A stretch of DNA of 64,000 bases from Formicarius rufipectus (GCA_013399695.1 VXAU01001757.1:2203616-2267615); one strand, 5' to 3'. Shown: positions 1 through 14,284, numbered from the stretch's first letter. The notes: a model not told the origin generated them from the letters alone. Made by a program: numbers and translations.

Positions 1-1461
1 GTTTTTGACTTTTTTTTTTTTTTGACATGAGGAAGAATATATTTTTTCCTAGCTGCCTTGTTGGAATTGGCTGCAGGTTTTTAGTCTGAAACTTTCTAAA
101 AAAAATTCAACTGGAGGCTGATACCCAGTGTGGAAAATTTCAACCCAAACAGTTGAAGTTTGGCAGTACTGTGGGAGCTGAGTGTATGGAAAGAGCCCAG
201 GCAATGAGCTGAGGCCATGCAACCTGCTCTGCTCAGGGCCTGTCCTCATGAGTGTCCTCTTCCCAGGTAGCTGATCTTGGGTCTGAACTCATACAGAGGT
301 GCAGTGAGGAGCAGAAACATCTCTGTTGGGCTGTGTGATTCCATGGTGGGATCCTGCCTGATCACCTTCACAGAGATGCTGCAGTGAGAAGAGCCAGGTG
401 GGGTGGCTCACACCTGGGTGCTGGTGTGCTTGAGATGGTCTGTGGGAAGGATGGAAGACTGGAATGGGGAGAGGAACACTCTCTGCCTCCGATCCCTCTA
501 ATAAACCGAGGGTGACATCAGCTGCTGGCTGGTGATATTAACCCTTCAGAGCTTGTGTGCCTGCTCACATCCCAGAGTGCACCACCTGCTGTGCTGGAGA
601 GAGGCTTCCAGCATGGGCAGCAGGCCACCCAAAAAGTGAGCAGTTGCTTCTTGTTCTCTCCACGACTTCAACATCAAACAGAGCCGTGGTTTTGGAGCGG
701 TGTTTGAGCAAGGTGGGCACTGGTGAGTGTTAAGGGGTCCCACTTCTGTGAGAGCTCCTTCCCACAGCCTCTGTGAGCTCCGAGTCTCTGTCACTCCACT
801 GCTTACTCTTGGGTTCAGAAAGTAGCTTGTGAGTCTAGGGTTGGGGTTTGTTGTTGTTATGTTGTTGTGCAACCTTTTGGAGAAAGTGACTAATTGTGTC
901 AGAGGCTGTTTGGGTTTCTCAGTGGGGCAGAACAAGTAGGACATTTGTTTTCCCCAGGTCACAAGGCAGGAAGAGAGAATCTGCTCTTCTCTCTGCCTCC
1001 CCTCTCAATGCCTCTGTCTCAAAAGACCCAGCCATAAACTGGAACCAAGTGCAAAGCCAAGGATTTGGCTGTTTTCTTCCCTGCCCACCCACATACTTTT
1101 ACAGGTCCTTTCACCTCCTTGGTGCCCTGTCACCCATCCCTGCCCAGCTGCAGGGGAACAGCATGTGCATGGGATGATGTGTTACCACCAGGCAGCTCAA
1201 ATGATGGCTTTTCTTAGTTAATCTAGCTTTTCTCCCCTCTCTTTCTTTTTTTATTTCCATCCCCAAAGTGTGGCAGAAAGTACCAGTCACTGCCTGATGG
1301 GTCGAACAGGTTCTTTCCTGTGGGATGGTGCTTTACAGCCATTTTTTTAGGGTTTGTTTTAATTAAAAGCGTCTTCTGAAAATGGTTAATTAATAATTTA
1401 CTAAATCAGGCCCTGAACTGTTCATTTTAACAAATTACTGCTGTGTCTTTTTTTTTTTTTT

Positions 1462-1462
1462 N
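1462..1462. other. Unresolved base (N)
   Basis: A single N at the end of a poly(T) run; the homopolymer length was probably uncertain in the assembly. A second N at 57229 ends a poly(A) run in the same way. Confidence 0.98.
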
Positions 1463-3265
1463 TACATGGAAAGGGAAGGGCAGTTTAATGAAAAATGGCC
1501 AGGTTGGAACTGGATGTTAATTCCAGTTCAGTGTCACCACCATCTTCGTTGTCATGGTTTAGTCATGTCCTCCTTTACATGTTAATTAAACTGGTGTGTC
1601 AGTAAGTCTTATAAGTACAGACTTGGGTAGTGTTTGGTTTTTTGCTTTTTGCAGTGTTGCTTTTGCAACATTTGTTTAGTTTTCATTCAATGCATAAAAT
1701 ATGAAGGGAACAAAAAGCTTATGCACATTGTATCATGTAATTAGACGAGTAACCAGATGTTAATTAATATATGAATATCGTTTTTATTTCCAATGGTCTG
1801 GCTGTGGTTTGAGCAAACCTATATCCCCCAGCTGTTGCTACATGAGACACAGCCAGAGCAAAAACAGAGCTCGAGTTCAGCTGCTCTGTTCCCAGAGCAC
1901 AGACCATTACCCAGCTGAAAGAGGAGATGCTTCTGGGATGTGGTGTCCCCAGGCATGACACAGCAGTGTGACATTCTCCTGCTATCCAGTGGAGGGCAAC
2001 AGGGGACACGCTCCCAGCTGCCTCTCCGAGGCCCCAGCGGTGCTGGGGCTAAAAGCCCTCTAGAAATCCATCCAGGTCTTTCCTCCTGGACACCACAGTG
2101 TGGTGGGATTTCAACTCCTGAGCTGAGATGATTTACGCACCAGCTGTAGGGTTCGTGGAGGAGTCCCTGGAGCATTCCAGAATTCACCTGGGTCAAGCCC
2201 CAAGCAGCCATGCCCTGTCCCCACAGGCAGTCTCACGTTGAAGAGATTAGTCTGGAGACTCTGATTCCTTGGTGACGCAGATAGTGGGCCACAGCATTCA
2301 GCCTTTTGCTGTCAAAGGGTTTGATGCCTCCTTATTTCAACTGGAAGACCCTTTCTAAGTAGATCCAAGAACTTTCTTTCCTTTTTTCCAGCTCTCAGCC
2401 ATCAGCAGCATGTGGTTGTGCTGTGACCGGCCAGTGCATCCAGGCATTCCTGCTTCTCCTCTGTTTCTGGCTGCAGTGATTCCTGCTAACAAAAGAACTA
2501 TTTTCATGCCCATCTTAAGTTAATTTACATTTTAAAATATTAAAATTAATTCAATTTCATTGCTATACCCCTCAAGTTATTTTAATTTTTTTTGACTGAT
2601 CCTCTGATCTTCTGTTGACTAATAATGCACCACTTCATTACTGCTAAAATCACTGCCGTATTTCCTGTGAGAAATGACATTGATTACAAGGCTGATCATT
2701 GAGGAGCCCTGCTAGTGATAAGTCAGTTCCCATCACTTTCTTTTCATCACAGCCTCTTTCATCTGTCCATGCTCAGTCCCTTACCTGCTGTATAATTTGT
2801 CTGCTAATTGCTATCTTTTCAAGCTTACCTAGTTGTGTCATGGTGCCTCTGGATACCCAGATAAATTAGATTGTACCACAGTTTTTATGTGTAGGGAATC
2901 AACTGTTTCATTGAAGAAATACATCAGGTTCATCTCACACAATTTACTAAACCTGGGATTGCAGTTTATTCTCCTTGTCTCCATGTCATTAATGATTCCT
3001 TCCTTTAAAAGGAAAAAAAACTCCAAAAAACACAAATAAAAGAGAGAGGACTCTATAATGAGGTAATTTTCTCCCTCAAAGCTACACCTGTGCCTTGAAT
3101 ATCAACAAGGAACACCAAGCTATCCAACTTCATTGCCCTACCACAGATACACTGACTTTCTCAAGGCGTCCCATCTTCTGCTAAGCCAAGGTGAAAGCCT
3201 GTGACTTTCTCCAAATTGCCTGTGAACTCCCTGAGACTCTGTTTTGTTTCTGTTTTTTCTTTTTT

Positions 3266-3304
3266 CTTCCCTCCCTCCCTCCCTCTCTCCCTCCCTCTCT
3301 CCCA
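3266..3304 (+). repeat. (CCCT)n pyrimidine simple repeat
   Basis: A run of CCCT/CTCT units on the + strand. Confidence 0.9.
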
Positions 3305-5236
3305 GTAGCTGGCACAGGGAGAATAACAGCAGAATCACCCACATTGCTGTGGTCTGAGCAGGTTTCTCTCACATTATGTCTAAATAAATATTAATATGAA
3401 AAATGGAATAAGAGCTCATTGACAAGTTCAGCAAATATTTGCCCCTGCCTTTCCTTTCCAGCCACCTGGCTCCCACAGGAAAGTTTTGCCCTTTCTCAGA
3501 CCAGAGCATTCAGGAAATAAACACTCGGTTTATTTTCTTGGAGGAGGAGGAAAATGAAAATGCCATTATGGGGCCTGGAGCCCACATCTCATATTTTGGG
3601 TGGCTGGAAGCAACTTGAAACTGCTTTCGTGGCTCTTGTCTGTGCCTTCCAGTGACGAGTTATCACAAAACTGGCCAGGATGGGCTTGAATGGTGCCCAT
3701 GGTCCCACCTTGATGACCTGGAGTGCTTTTCCACACTCTTGGAGGGATTGTGTTTCTGAAAAGCTCCCAGAAGAAAGAGGCTGAGTCTATAAGCCAGTCT
3801 TTGCATTTGGAAAGCTGAAACGTTAGTTTGGGCAGGAGCAATGGGGAAAAGGAATGAAGGGAAGGGAAAAAAGGATGTAACAGTGCCTGCTCACATGGGG
3901 GTGTGATTCAGGCAGCCATAGCTGTGGTTGCCAGTGGAGATCCAGAGCATGGTCTTTGGAAACAAACTCCCATCTGGAAGAAAGGTGGTTTTTGTGCAAG
4001 GCTGCTCAAGGACTTAAAGGCTACAGGGTCACCCTGACTTCCCAATGTGACTTCAAGGGACAACTCTTTTTTTACTTGCTGCAATTTGGCTACTGACACC
4101 TTGAGCAGAGGCTGTGCTGGAGGACAAGAAAACAAGGCTGAGGAGATGAAGCCCGGACAGTTGTGTTGTGGCAGGGAAGGACTCAGTGGACCTTGGCCTT
4201 TTGGTGGGGCTTGTGTTTGTTCCTGCTTTTGCTTTCTGAATAGGAGTTTGGGTAAACAAGCAGGGATGAGGATGGGAGGTATGATAGTGACTCAGCAAAG
4301 GAAAATACGTTGTTACTCTGATTTCTCTGCTGGTTAATTGGATGCCCTCGAGGAGGGGAAAGTCTGTCAGGGGAATAAACGGGATTCAGGGCAGTGTATC
4401 CCATAAATCAAACAAATGTGGAAAGGCTTTTCTGGAGAACCACAAAATCCAGTGTCTGTGACTTGCTCTGGGTGTTTCTGTTGTCTTCTGGTCTTCTTGG
4501 TCAGAGGAGCTGCATGGTTTAGAGCCGGGCTTTCAGCTGGTGCAAATCACTCCATTCCCACTCGTGTCGGCAGAGCTGCCACTTCTTCTGTGTGCCTCTG
4601 ATAGAAGCACCAACAGTTTTCTCTGTGTCTCTGAGGGAATGATCTATTGGTGTCTTGCAGAGGTGTAGCAGAAACAATAATACAGAAATATGGGACTGTA
4701 TGAGACACTGGGTTTAATTTAACAGCAAGTTGTCAGGGGAAACAAGTAGAAAAACCTGAAATACAAAAGCTCAAGAGAAGCCACCCCATGCAGGCAATTA
4801 CTTCATCAATAGTTGTAAAGATCTCCTGCCTTCAGGTTATAGTCAAGTTCAAAGCCCCTAACAGGCAGCTCAAAATATTTATAAGATTTCCCCTGTGGCA
4901 CCTTCTAAAGGTTCAGGCAGCTCTTTGCCCTTGGTGCCATCCACAGCACATCTCAAGTGCCCTCCCCGGTCCTGAGCAAAGGTGAAGGATGCAGTTTCAC
5001 TGCAGAGGAGGAGCTGTCTCTCCAGCAGTTTGGTGCAGAGCCTGGCACAGGACACCACCCCACTGGGGCTGATTCTGACCCACAGCTACACAGAGGAGTT
5101 TGGTGCAAGGGCTCCCTGCCTTCCTCCAGAGCAGCGATGGGTGGTGTTCACACCATAGGCCATCTCCTGACCACCTTCAGGGCTTCTCTAACCACTGCCA
5201 GCAGAGCTGCATTTCATGCAGATGCCTCCTGTTCAA

Positions 5237-5351
5237 GAAGTGACTGGGCATGGCACTCAGTGCTGTGGTCTGAGTGACAAGGTGGTGATAGGTCAGAGGT
5301 TGAATTCGATGATCTTGGAGGTCTTTTCCAACCTTTATGATTCCATGATCC
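5237..5351 (+). mobile_element. CR1 LINE 3' fragment
   Basis: The tail reads 'gaattcgatgatcttggagg' followed by 'tcttttccaacctttatgat', the characteristic CR1 3' end in + orientation. About 115 bp remain. No coding part survives, so it is a dead copy. Confidence 0.85.
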
Positions 5352-5689
5352 TTGCCTAGCACCTGGCCATGGCCACGTGGCATTTGAGCTCCCTGCAGCT
5401 CTCCCAGCTCAGCCCAACCTCTGCTGCTCCCTATCATGGGCCTTTTGCTCCAGGTGGACAGAAAGTAGGAAAAAATTGTTCCTAAATTACCACATGGTGG
5501 CATTCCTTAGTCCTCCAAGGATGGAGCAATTTGTCCTGCTGTAACTTTATCAAGACTAATTCTACATCACAAAGGATTTTGCAGGAATCTGGAGGGGAAA
5601 CTACCCCCCAGGCCAGCTGACTCATACCTCAGCACCCCAATGTGCTTTCAAGGTACAGAACATGCCAGAGCAATCAGACCTGCTGGTAT

Positions 5690-5696
5690 ATATGTG

Positions 5697-5727
<31 letters not shown>

Positions 5728-5738
5728 GTGTGTATAAA
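5690..5738 (+). repeat. (TA)n/(TG)n compound microsatellite
   Basis: TA units pass into TG units ('atatatatgtatgtgtgtgt' then more TG), ending in 'tataaaaag'. Length is likely to vary between individuals. Confidence 0.92.
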
Positions 5739-6737
5739 AAGTGCGTGTGTATTTAACTGTGTTAAGCTATAAACTGTATGGGTTAGGTATGAATTAGTAG
5801 AACCTTATAAAATGTGTTTACTCATTCAGTGTAACTCAAAGCAGGGATTAAACAGTAGGAAAAATTGACCAGGAGAATTTTCCAAGCAGGAAAAGTTTTA
5901 CAGCTCTCATTGTGAAGTGCAGTTGGAGGATTTTTTCCTTTTTCCCTTTTTTATTTTTTTTAATGTGTGTTTAGGATTTTTTAAGGGCAAGTATTTTGTG
6001 TTTGAATTTTTATGGTTATTAGATGAAAGGAGGAAGAGTGGGACAGCTGAAGAGGAAGGATGAATGGAGGAATAGCAGGAGAGCATTCTGGCAGGCAGAA
6101 TTTGTACCAGGCACCCCAGCCCCATTCTCCTCTCCATCTCTTATGACAATGTCCTTTCTGTGCCAGTGGCATCCAGGAGGGCCTCCCCATGGCATGCTGT
6201 GCTCCTGAACAGGCCCTGCTTTTCTCATCTTCTTGAAGGCATCTTTTGTAGGGAAAACAGTGTCCCATAATGTTGCTGAATTTAAAGGGAATGGGTGTGG
6301 GAAAGGAGTAGTGAAGGAAGAAGGAACAAGGAGATGAGACTCCACTGACTATCTCAGGCAAGGGAAGAAGAGAGAGAGCAGCAGGGAATGGGGATGGATT
6401 GAGGGTTTAAAGATTGCCCTCTTTCTCATAAAGAAAGTCTGGGCAAAGCACACAGGGAATAATCTCCCCACTGTCAAATGAGTCATCCTGTGTCAGTTCC
6501 AGTTGAGTGATGCTTGATAAAGAGCAAGGTGCAGACAACAGGAAGCCATTTAATTTCTTATTTCTTTCCCTTCTTTGATACAACTTTGTTTCTGCACCCT
6601 CTCTTTGGTCACGTCTACCTTCCAGTTCTTGGTGCCTTGGTGAATCATCCCTGTCTCCAGGACTGCTGACCCTTGCACAGTTAACAGAGCCTGACTCACT
6701 CTGCTCTACATGTTATTTCCACAGCCTTAGGAAGGTT

Positions 6738-6800
6738 GGGTTTGTGTTGTTGGGGTTTGGGTTTGGGTTGGTTTTTGGTGTTTGGGGTTTTTCTTTTTTT
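6738..6800 (+). repeat. G/T-rich low-complexity tract
   Basis: The tract contains GGGG-TTT-GGG-TTT-GGG and further TTGG/TTTGGGG units on the + strand, followed by T-rich sequence. It resembles telomere-like or G-quadruplex-forming DNA, but it is too short and irregular to be an interstitial telomere. Confidence 0.75.
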
Positions 6801-9800
6801 TCACTTTTCTTTTTTTTCCACTTCACTTTATGAACATTTACCAGGGGACTGGGAAAAGGGAGGGGAGAAGAGAGACCTGAGAGGGTTCATTGTTTAGGTA
6901 ATTTTCCTACTGCTGAATGTCAACATCCTATGCTTGATGCCTAGGATAGGGAGTAGTGGGACTTCTATTTCAGGCTTTGCAAGGACGGGAGAGCTTCATC
7001 TTATCTCTCTAACATGGCCTAAGCAATGTTTGGGTTCTATTTACGGGTTTGAAGAAAAGAGGGAAGTGATAACCTCACTGTTTGAGCTCTGGGTTGGCTA
7101 CCTGGCATTGGCTTCCCTCATCAGCACAGATCCTGGAACAGCCCTGGAATCCATTTACCACTTGGCTTAATCCTGCTCTGCTCATTCTGGGAATCTGTCT
7201 TTTGTCATCTGAGTGGTCAGATGTTGCACAGTTGCTGGTGATGACACATCTCCAACTAACCATCCTACAACAATGGGTGATCCTGGGTATGGGAAATGTG
7301 CCCAGATACCTCACTTTGCCAAGGACATCTAGGAGTCAAACCACTGTTCCCACCACAGAATGCCTTTGGTGAGGTGGGTTCCCAGGGCACATCGTCCATC
7401 AGAGCTGTCCTATCTACTGACATCTCCTTTTCCTGTGGATGCCAGGATTGATTTGTTGTGGTTACTGGGAAACACAACTTAAAATTTAGAGCAGAAGGCA
7501 TTCAATCCATGCCAGAGTCCTGCATGTTTGCAAGAAGGGGTAACAGTTCTTTAGAGATGAAAGTCAGCTACTAGTGGCAAGAGTGCTGGATTGGGACTCT
7601 GGGGTGTAGCCTCAAATTTGCCTATTCTTGCTATCTTGGAAAAGTAATGTCCTTTCTTTGCACCCCTGCTCCTTTTCCTGCTGCCTGTCCCGACACTGCA
7701 GCCTCTGTGCCACAGGTGTGTGTCACACACATTGGCACATTGGCAGGGGTGTTACTGACCTTTGTGGACTGCACTGAAGTCTTTGCATGTCAGGCACCTT
7801 GTTGACACGTGTTTGGTCCCCAAGGAAACGGGATCACCTCAGTTTAAGAACGTAGAGGTTGTATTCTGACCTCATAAACAGCGGGGCAGTGCAGTGAGGT
7901 GGGAGATCCTTCTCACCTTGTAGTCTCAGTAGAAAAGGTGGGGTGATTGCTGAGATGATGATGAAGGATGCTGAAGCTGACTCCTCACTGCCAAGGCGTT
8001 CCCAGCCCTTTCTCCTCTGCTTGTGTCCTCTAGTGGATCAAAACTGTGAAGAAAAAATGACAACTTCGTTATGGGAAGATCATTAAGTGAGTTATTCATG
8101 AGCTGTGTTAAGAAAGCTGTTCTGAATATACCCTTAGTATTTCAGGTAGTTCCTTGTTAAAGAACTGGTGTCAACTGATGTATGTTAGTTCTGACCAAGT
8201 GGGTCCCTTTTAGCTTCTGAGTTGGGTTAGATAACTGCTTATTTTCAGAGTTCTATCCCAGTATCATCTTTGTTTCTGTTGTGATACCTGCTTGGATAAT
8301 TGGAGAGTTATGGCAAGAGGCACAGCCAAATGACAGGCCCTGTCATCTGAATCCAAGGTAACTGAACGTATCTACAAAAATATTTAGAACTCGCTGTGTT
8401 TGCACAAGTTTTAACCTCGGTCCTTCAGCCTGTGCATTAGTTTATTTGGCACATGAGTGTAATGGAACAACTCACATGAGTAAAGCTAAACATGTGTAAA
8501 TGTTTGCAAGATATGGGTCAATAATTCTTGGGAAATCATAGCAAACCAACCCTCTATTTTCTTGCACAGTGGTTTTCTCCAATCCATCTTAGACAAGTGA
8601 TCTGAAATATCTGTAATAATCATTATGGTGTAGTTGTTCCAAATAGCTCACAGCCAGGATGCAGAAACTCAACTAGTGTAAATTGTTATTGTTCCATTGA
8701 CTTCAAGGGAGCTACAGAAGATTTTATGAACTGCGGATCTGCTCCCCCCCGTTCTCAAATGTCCCAAACTGCTTAGTAGGGCCAAATGAGATGTCTGCTT
8801 CCATGCAGGATCCTCCATAAGGACCAATTTTTAAAGTCTTCATTGGCTAACAGCCTGCAGATTTGGCTGCAGTTGGATTTGCTGAGCACTTCAGAACATA
8901 CTGGTCCAAAGTCTTATCACTAATTCATCAGCATCTATGCATATATTACCTCTAGGATAAATGAGACTGAACATATTTAAATATTTAAAATATTTAAAGA
9001 ATATTTTCTTCAAATTGGTTGCCATTAGAGATTGTGGTTTTGTCCACTATCCAGGACTGATCTGTCAAGTGTAAGAAGGGACTGGGAACGGGGTCAGGCA
9101 AAAGTGACAATATAGAAGTCCAAACAGTTCACTTTCCCAATAAGTGATAGGAGAAGTGAAGCACAGACCAACCAAAGGCTTTTCAGCACAGGTTTACATG
9201 AATTTGATTTGACAGATTACCTGAGATAATTATGTTTTTAGTAATCAGCTGCACACTGAGGTTCTTTCTAGGAAATGTTCCTTCCCCCTCCTGCTGTTCT
9301 GGTACTATGTTTGTGTCAGGCTTGATCTCCAGGGGGTGTGCATCAGCCAGTGGGGTTCTGTGAAGCAGTGAATTACTGGAGTATCTGATCATAAAGAGAG
9401 GAAAATAAAGGTAAGAGACTTCTCAGAAGAGCTGGAAAAGAAGGACCTGACCCTGCTGTTTGGCAGGTCTCCCCTACTTTCTTCATAGCCCATCAGGTAC
9501 TAGGCAGGTGAGGAAGTTTGTGTGTGCAGATGTGTGGTATCTGTGCCACCAGAGCCTGTTTGGACTGGCCAGAATCACCTTGACACTGACCTTTTTTTTA
9601 GGAAGCTTATGATGCAGGTTTTGGTGCCATCTCTGAAGTATCAGACACATTGGTTTATGCTGTAGAAGGGTGGCTCTGGAGCTGGAGCAGGGCTCGTAGG
9701 ATTCTTGGTGAACATAAGACTCCAGGCAGTCCCTGGGTCTGCTACAGACTGCTGACTGTGGGCCTTGGGACCACCAAATGGTCTGGACTATTGGTCCATT

Positions 9801-12032
9801 GTTTAGAAATCTGTAGTTTAAAAGAAGCTAAAAATGAAAAGAAAGCAAGAATGAGGTTGGGAACTAGATTTGTGGTGATGAGAGAGAGAACTTGCTCTGT
9901 GGTGATGGACAGGATCTCCTGCCAGACAAGAAGTATCTGAGGACAAAGCTCATGTCTTTACTTCGTGCCTGCACAACTCCCAGCACAAATTGGGTTCCCA
10001 CTTTGCCTTGAAATCAAGAAACTATTTTAACATGCTGCAGAGCCCAAAACAAACTCCAAGGGAATAGATAAATTCATTTGGACTCTCCACCATGGTAATG
10101 TGAATACGTGGCTTTGAGATGGGAACTGGCTCATGCCTGGATGTCTCTGAGCGTAGCAGAGTCAGCTTGTGTCTGGCTGTGGTTGACCCTTAGCAACCCA
10201 GTGAACCTTGAGAAATACTGGAGGGCTCACAGTGCAGAACAAAATGCTTTAATTCTCACTCTCCTCCATCATCACACTGCCTTGGGGAGGTATTTTTACA
10301 TGAGTTGAAGCATTTTTTTTCTGAGGCCATAGGTATTGGCTGTGAAAGACCTGTGATAAGCAGTCTGTGGAGAGCTCAGGTGAAGGAGCAGCGTGTCCTA
10401 TTGATGACCCTGAAAGAAGAATACACTCATGATTAACCTTGTGCATCATGTGTTTAGACCAGTGCAGAGCATCCAAATAGAGACCATTTCTTCCTTCTTG
10501 AATGGTGCTCTTGATAAGAACGGTGCAAGACAGCCCATTCTTTTGTTCCACATGGTCACTCCATACAAGTTCTAGCCCTGGAAAGCACCACTGAAGGCTT
10601 TTGAGTGACTTGCATGACATTGGGATGCAGCTTTTGCTCTTAGCTCAGCTAAAACCTTGATCCTTAAATTTAGCTGTCTGCAAATGCCTTCTTCTATCAG
10701 CAGAGGAGCTGGTGGTGGAAACCCAAAGGAGATGGAGGCCCAGAAGAAATGAAGGTGCAAAGGAGAGCTCTCCATGATTCTTAATGTAGCTTGTAGAATA
10801 CAGACATAGGAAGCAAATGCCCCCAAAATTCATGACTTGGGCAAGGTGAAGTTGTTCAGAGAACTGTGATTTGAACCTATGTACAAGTTGGCAAAGGAGG
10901 CAGAGTCTGTGCCCGAAGTTGCAAGTTGCACTGGCTTTTCTGCCTCAACCTAGACAACCTGTGCCCAGCCAGTTGGATTCCTGATGGATGTGTCTTTGAG
11001 AAAATCCATGGCAAGGGAATTGTTTCTGAGGCTGCAGGATTTCGGGGTATAGAACTTAGGCTCCCATCTGACATGAGGGGCTGGCATGCATGGATGCTAC
11101 CAGAATGTGGGCAGAAGACTTTTAGTAATAACTAGACCTTTTAATTTCTTTTATAACACGGCAAGCCATGTAGGAAAGGAGGTTTTGACATCATTCCACC
11201 AGGATCAGTAGGGATGGTTTGCTTTTAATGATCTAGGCAGTGAGACAGACCATCTGCTGATGTAAATCGGAACAGCTCTGTTGCCTGAAGTTATGTTACA
11301 CTAATTTAAATCAGCCCATCGTCTCCAAGACAAACCAACCACCTTTCACTGACTTCCCCACCAAGTGCCAGATCCAAAGCATATTAAACCCAGGTACAAC
11401 CCCATTGTGGGGGAACCACCATGCAAACCTGTGCTCTCCATACACTCATCCAAAAACCTGATCCAAAGCCTTCTGCTCACAGCCCTCATTTGAACCTCCC
11501 CTCTTTGGAGGCAGAGCCCTGGAGGAAGAGGAGGGTGGGACAAGGGCCCTTGAAAGGTGACAGACTTTTGGGAGCTGAGAATGCCATTTGTCTCCTCACT
11601 TCAGGAACCAAAACCTGGCAAGAGAAAGTGGAGTAAGGTCTCTTTTTCCATCTGCTTCGCTGGCATTGGTCTGGAGGTCACTGCTGGGGATGGAGGTCCT
11701 CACTGGGCCCCATCTGCCTTCCCAGGGCTCCCTCATTTATGCCCACTTGGGCCTCTGACATTCTACTCTGTTTTTCTTTCCTTGAAAATGGATCGGGAAT
11801 TGGGAGCCGCTGTGCAGGAACGCGCCTGTTCCCCATTACAGCTCCACCGGGGCTGTAACACGATCGTGCCTGTTCCATACCCACACAGATATTTATTTAT
11901 CCATACAGCCTTTCTCCTTGTTTTCATTAAGTTAGGCAGAAAAGGTTAATCTTTCTTCTGCTAAAGCTTCAAAACCAACCAAACTAAATAAAATATGATT
12001 TCTTTCTTTTCTTTTTTAAAGGATGCTCTCTC

Positions 12033-12058
12033 CTTTTTTTTTTTTTTTTTGTTTTTTT
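12033..12058 (+). repeat. Poly(T) tract
   Basis: About 25 T with one G. No associated element is recognised. Confidence 0.85.
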
Positions 12059-12763
12059 CCCTTAAGTACCAGAATGAGGTCACAGTCAGAGATGCCACAA
12101 GAGTAAATTGAAAACAGGTTGAAAAAAAAGCAAAAGGGAGAAAGACAGGGAGAGAAAACCACAATCAGAAGAAAGTGCTTGGTAACATTGCAGTTTCACC
12201 CAGCCCAGTAAAGAAGCTGTCAAGGCAGAGACATCGGTGCCTTCCTACTTTCCCCTTTGTGCTCTTTCTAGGAATCTTGAAGGTGAATGGCAGCAGGGAG
12301 GTCTCCTCTCGTCTTAATTTCCACTTTGCTTTGCAGCACCTGGTTTTTTTCCGTGCTGCTCTTGGCACAGGGACATGGGCTGAAGGTGTGGGAACGCCTG
12401 TGAGGGTCCCAGAGCTTCCTCTTGCTCCTCGAGCCTCCTGGAGGCTCCTGGCCTGGCTCTCTTGTTTAGTCTGGTTGAACTCAGTGCCGTAACTCGTGTT
12501 GTCTTCGGTGGGATGGCTGGTAGGTGATTCATGCAGGCTGCCGTCCGCAACTGCGGGGCGCTGGCACGGCACGTGGTGGAAGGACTGAGGCAGGCTGAGG
12601 CTTCTGGATGCTGCAAGTGAGCAGTCTGCATTCTCCCATCCTTTCTCATTCCTCAGTTCCTGTTCCTGCCCGTCTGAGCCTCCTGCCACGAGAAATGTGC
12701 CTCACTCAAGAGCAGGTTGCCAGCTCAGTCTTGCAGACAGGCAGCTGAGCTGAGGGTGTCCTT

Positions 12764-12799
12764 CTCCTCCTCCTCCTCCTTCTCTTCCTCCTCCTCCAA
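12764..12799 (+). repeat. (TCC)n simple repeat
   Basis: A run of CTC/TCC units with a central TCTTCC interruption. It creates poly-serine or poly-glycine-like frames on the two strands that are not genes. Confidence 0.9.
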
Positions 12800-13429
12800 G
12801 CCAGTCATGGAGTTGAGTTGCCAGGTGGCTATCCCAGAGTGTCACTTGTGGGTTGACCCCTGGCCAGAGCTGGTGTGGCCAGGAGAAGTTTTCAAAACTT
12901 CCCAAAATGGGGCTCACTCCTCTGCAAGTTCCAAGTGTGCTGCTATTTTTCTGTGCGTTAGGGAGAGCCACACCACCAGAGCCAGTGTACAAGATGTTTA
13001 GAAAACCAAAAACAGGAGATTTCTCCAAACCCTACAGATGTGTCTGAGGATGAGGCACTAGCAAAGGGTTGCACTGGGAAGAGAAGGGAAATGCCACCTG
13101 CATCTTCCCAACAGTCATTAGTAGAGCAGAGGTAGATTTTTTTAAAGCTGCCTGGGGAATTGGAGGGTTTGGGGCAGACCAGTCCAGGGAAGGCAGGAGC
13201 ATAGAAATGAGGGGAAGGAGTCTTACAGGGATGTTAACTCCTTGCAGTTAGGAGTGTCAACACGCCATTGCTGAGCACAACTGCCCCATAATCTGTAGTC
13301 AGTGTGCAGCAAGTAGCATCTTTTGCTCTGTGCACATCACTTTCCATAGTGATGTTGTGCTCTGCTCTGGGGTTTTTAATACTGAGAAGTGAACACAGGT
13401 GAGGCATCCTCAGAGGAGCCAGTCAGTTG

Positions 13430-13620
13430 TCCTTGATATCTGTAACAGCTTATTGCTTTATTTAGCGTGACATCAATTATTTATTACTATTAATGAAGGA
13501 CACAGATGGCTGTCTGGTCAATAAAATATCTCCTACTCCACAGAGATGATCTACTTAGCTATCATTTACTCTGCAGAAAACCTTTGGATTCTTTCTGAAA
13601 TTTAATAACTCGAGGAGACA
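13430..13620. other. Candidate conserved non-coding element
   Basis: AT-rich unique sequence with clustered homeodomain-like cores ('atcaattatttattactatt', then 'aatgaagg') and no repeat match. Conservation is inferred from texture only. Confidence 0.25.
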
Positions 13621-14154
13621 TACTGTGGCAGTCTAGAAGGTTTGTGCTTCAGGGCTGCTTTGGGAGGCTGAAATCCTTCTTTATATTTGCTGGCGGGGTG
13701 TGTGAGAACACAAGTCCGGATGGGAAAGAGAAGCCCCTTTGCTTTTCATCACAAGCTGCTTATCCATATAATCCCTTTTATAAAGTGATCAAGCTCCTTC
13801 TTAAGAGATAGGTGGGTTACTTGCCCTTCTCAAGAGTAGGCAGTTTATTCATTTCCAATTTGCTTCCTCTTGTCATTACTGCCCATTGGCCTAACTATTT
13901 CTTTTCCATCTGAGTGCCTGCCCTTCTGATGTATTCACAGTTGTGTGTCTTTCGACTTTTTTTTCTGTTAGTATAGGAAATTTGGCTTCTTTCCCTATGA
14001 AGCTTTCTCTCCAGCTTTCCCTGTGCCTTGGTCTTAAGCACAGCCGAGCAACACTATGGCCTCATGCAGTTGGATCCGTGTTCCTCTAATGCTACAACAT
14101 TCCAAGGTCACTTTTCCTTGGTTAGTGGTCAGTCATATGGACCAAGTGGTCCAA

Positions 14155-14284
14155 GTGTTCAAGGCCAGATTGGACAGAGCTTGGAGCAACCTGATCTAAT
14201 GAAAGGTGCCCCTGCCCATGGCAGAAGGGGTGGAACAAGATGAGCTTTAAGGTCCCTTCAAATGCAACCATCCTCTGATCATTG
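14155..14284 (+). mobile_element. CR1 LINE 3' fragment
   Basis: It contains 'caaggccagattggacagag', 'ggtgcccctgcccatggcag' and 'ctttaaggtcccttcaaatg' in CR1 order and ends near 'atcctctgatcattg'. It is a truncated 3' end in + orientation inside an ASTN2 intron. Confidence 0.88.

Noticed and set aside
12165..12689. A 174-codon - frame
   Set aside because: Low-complexity, polar composition with no family resemblance; intronic and antisense.
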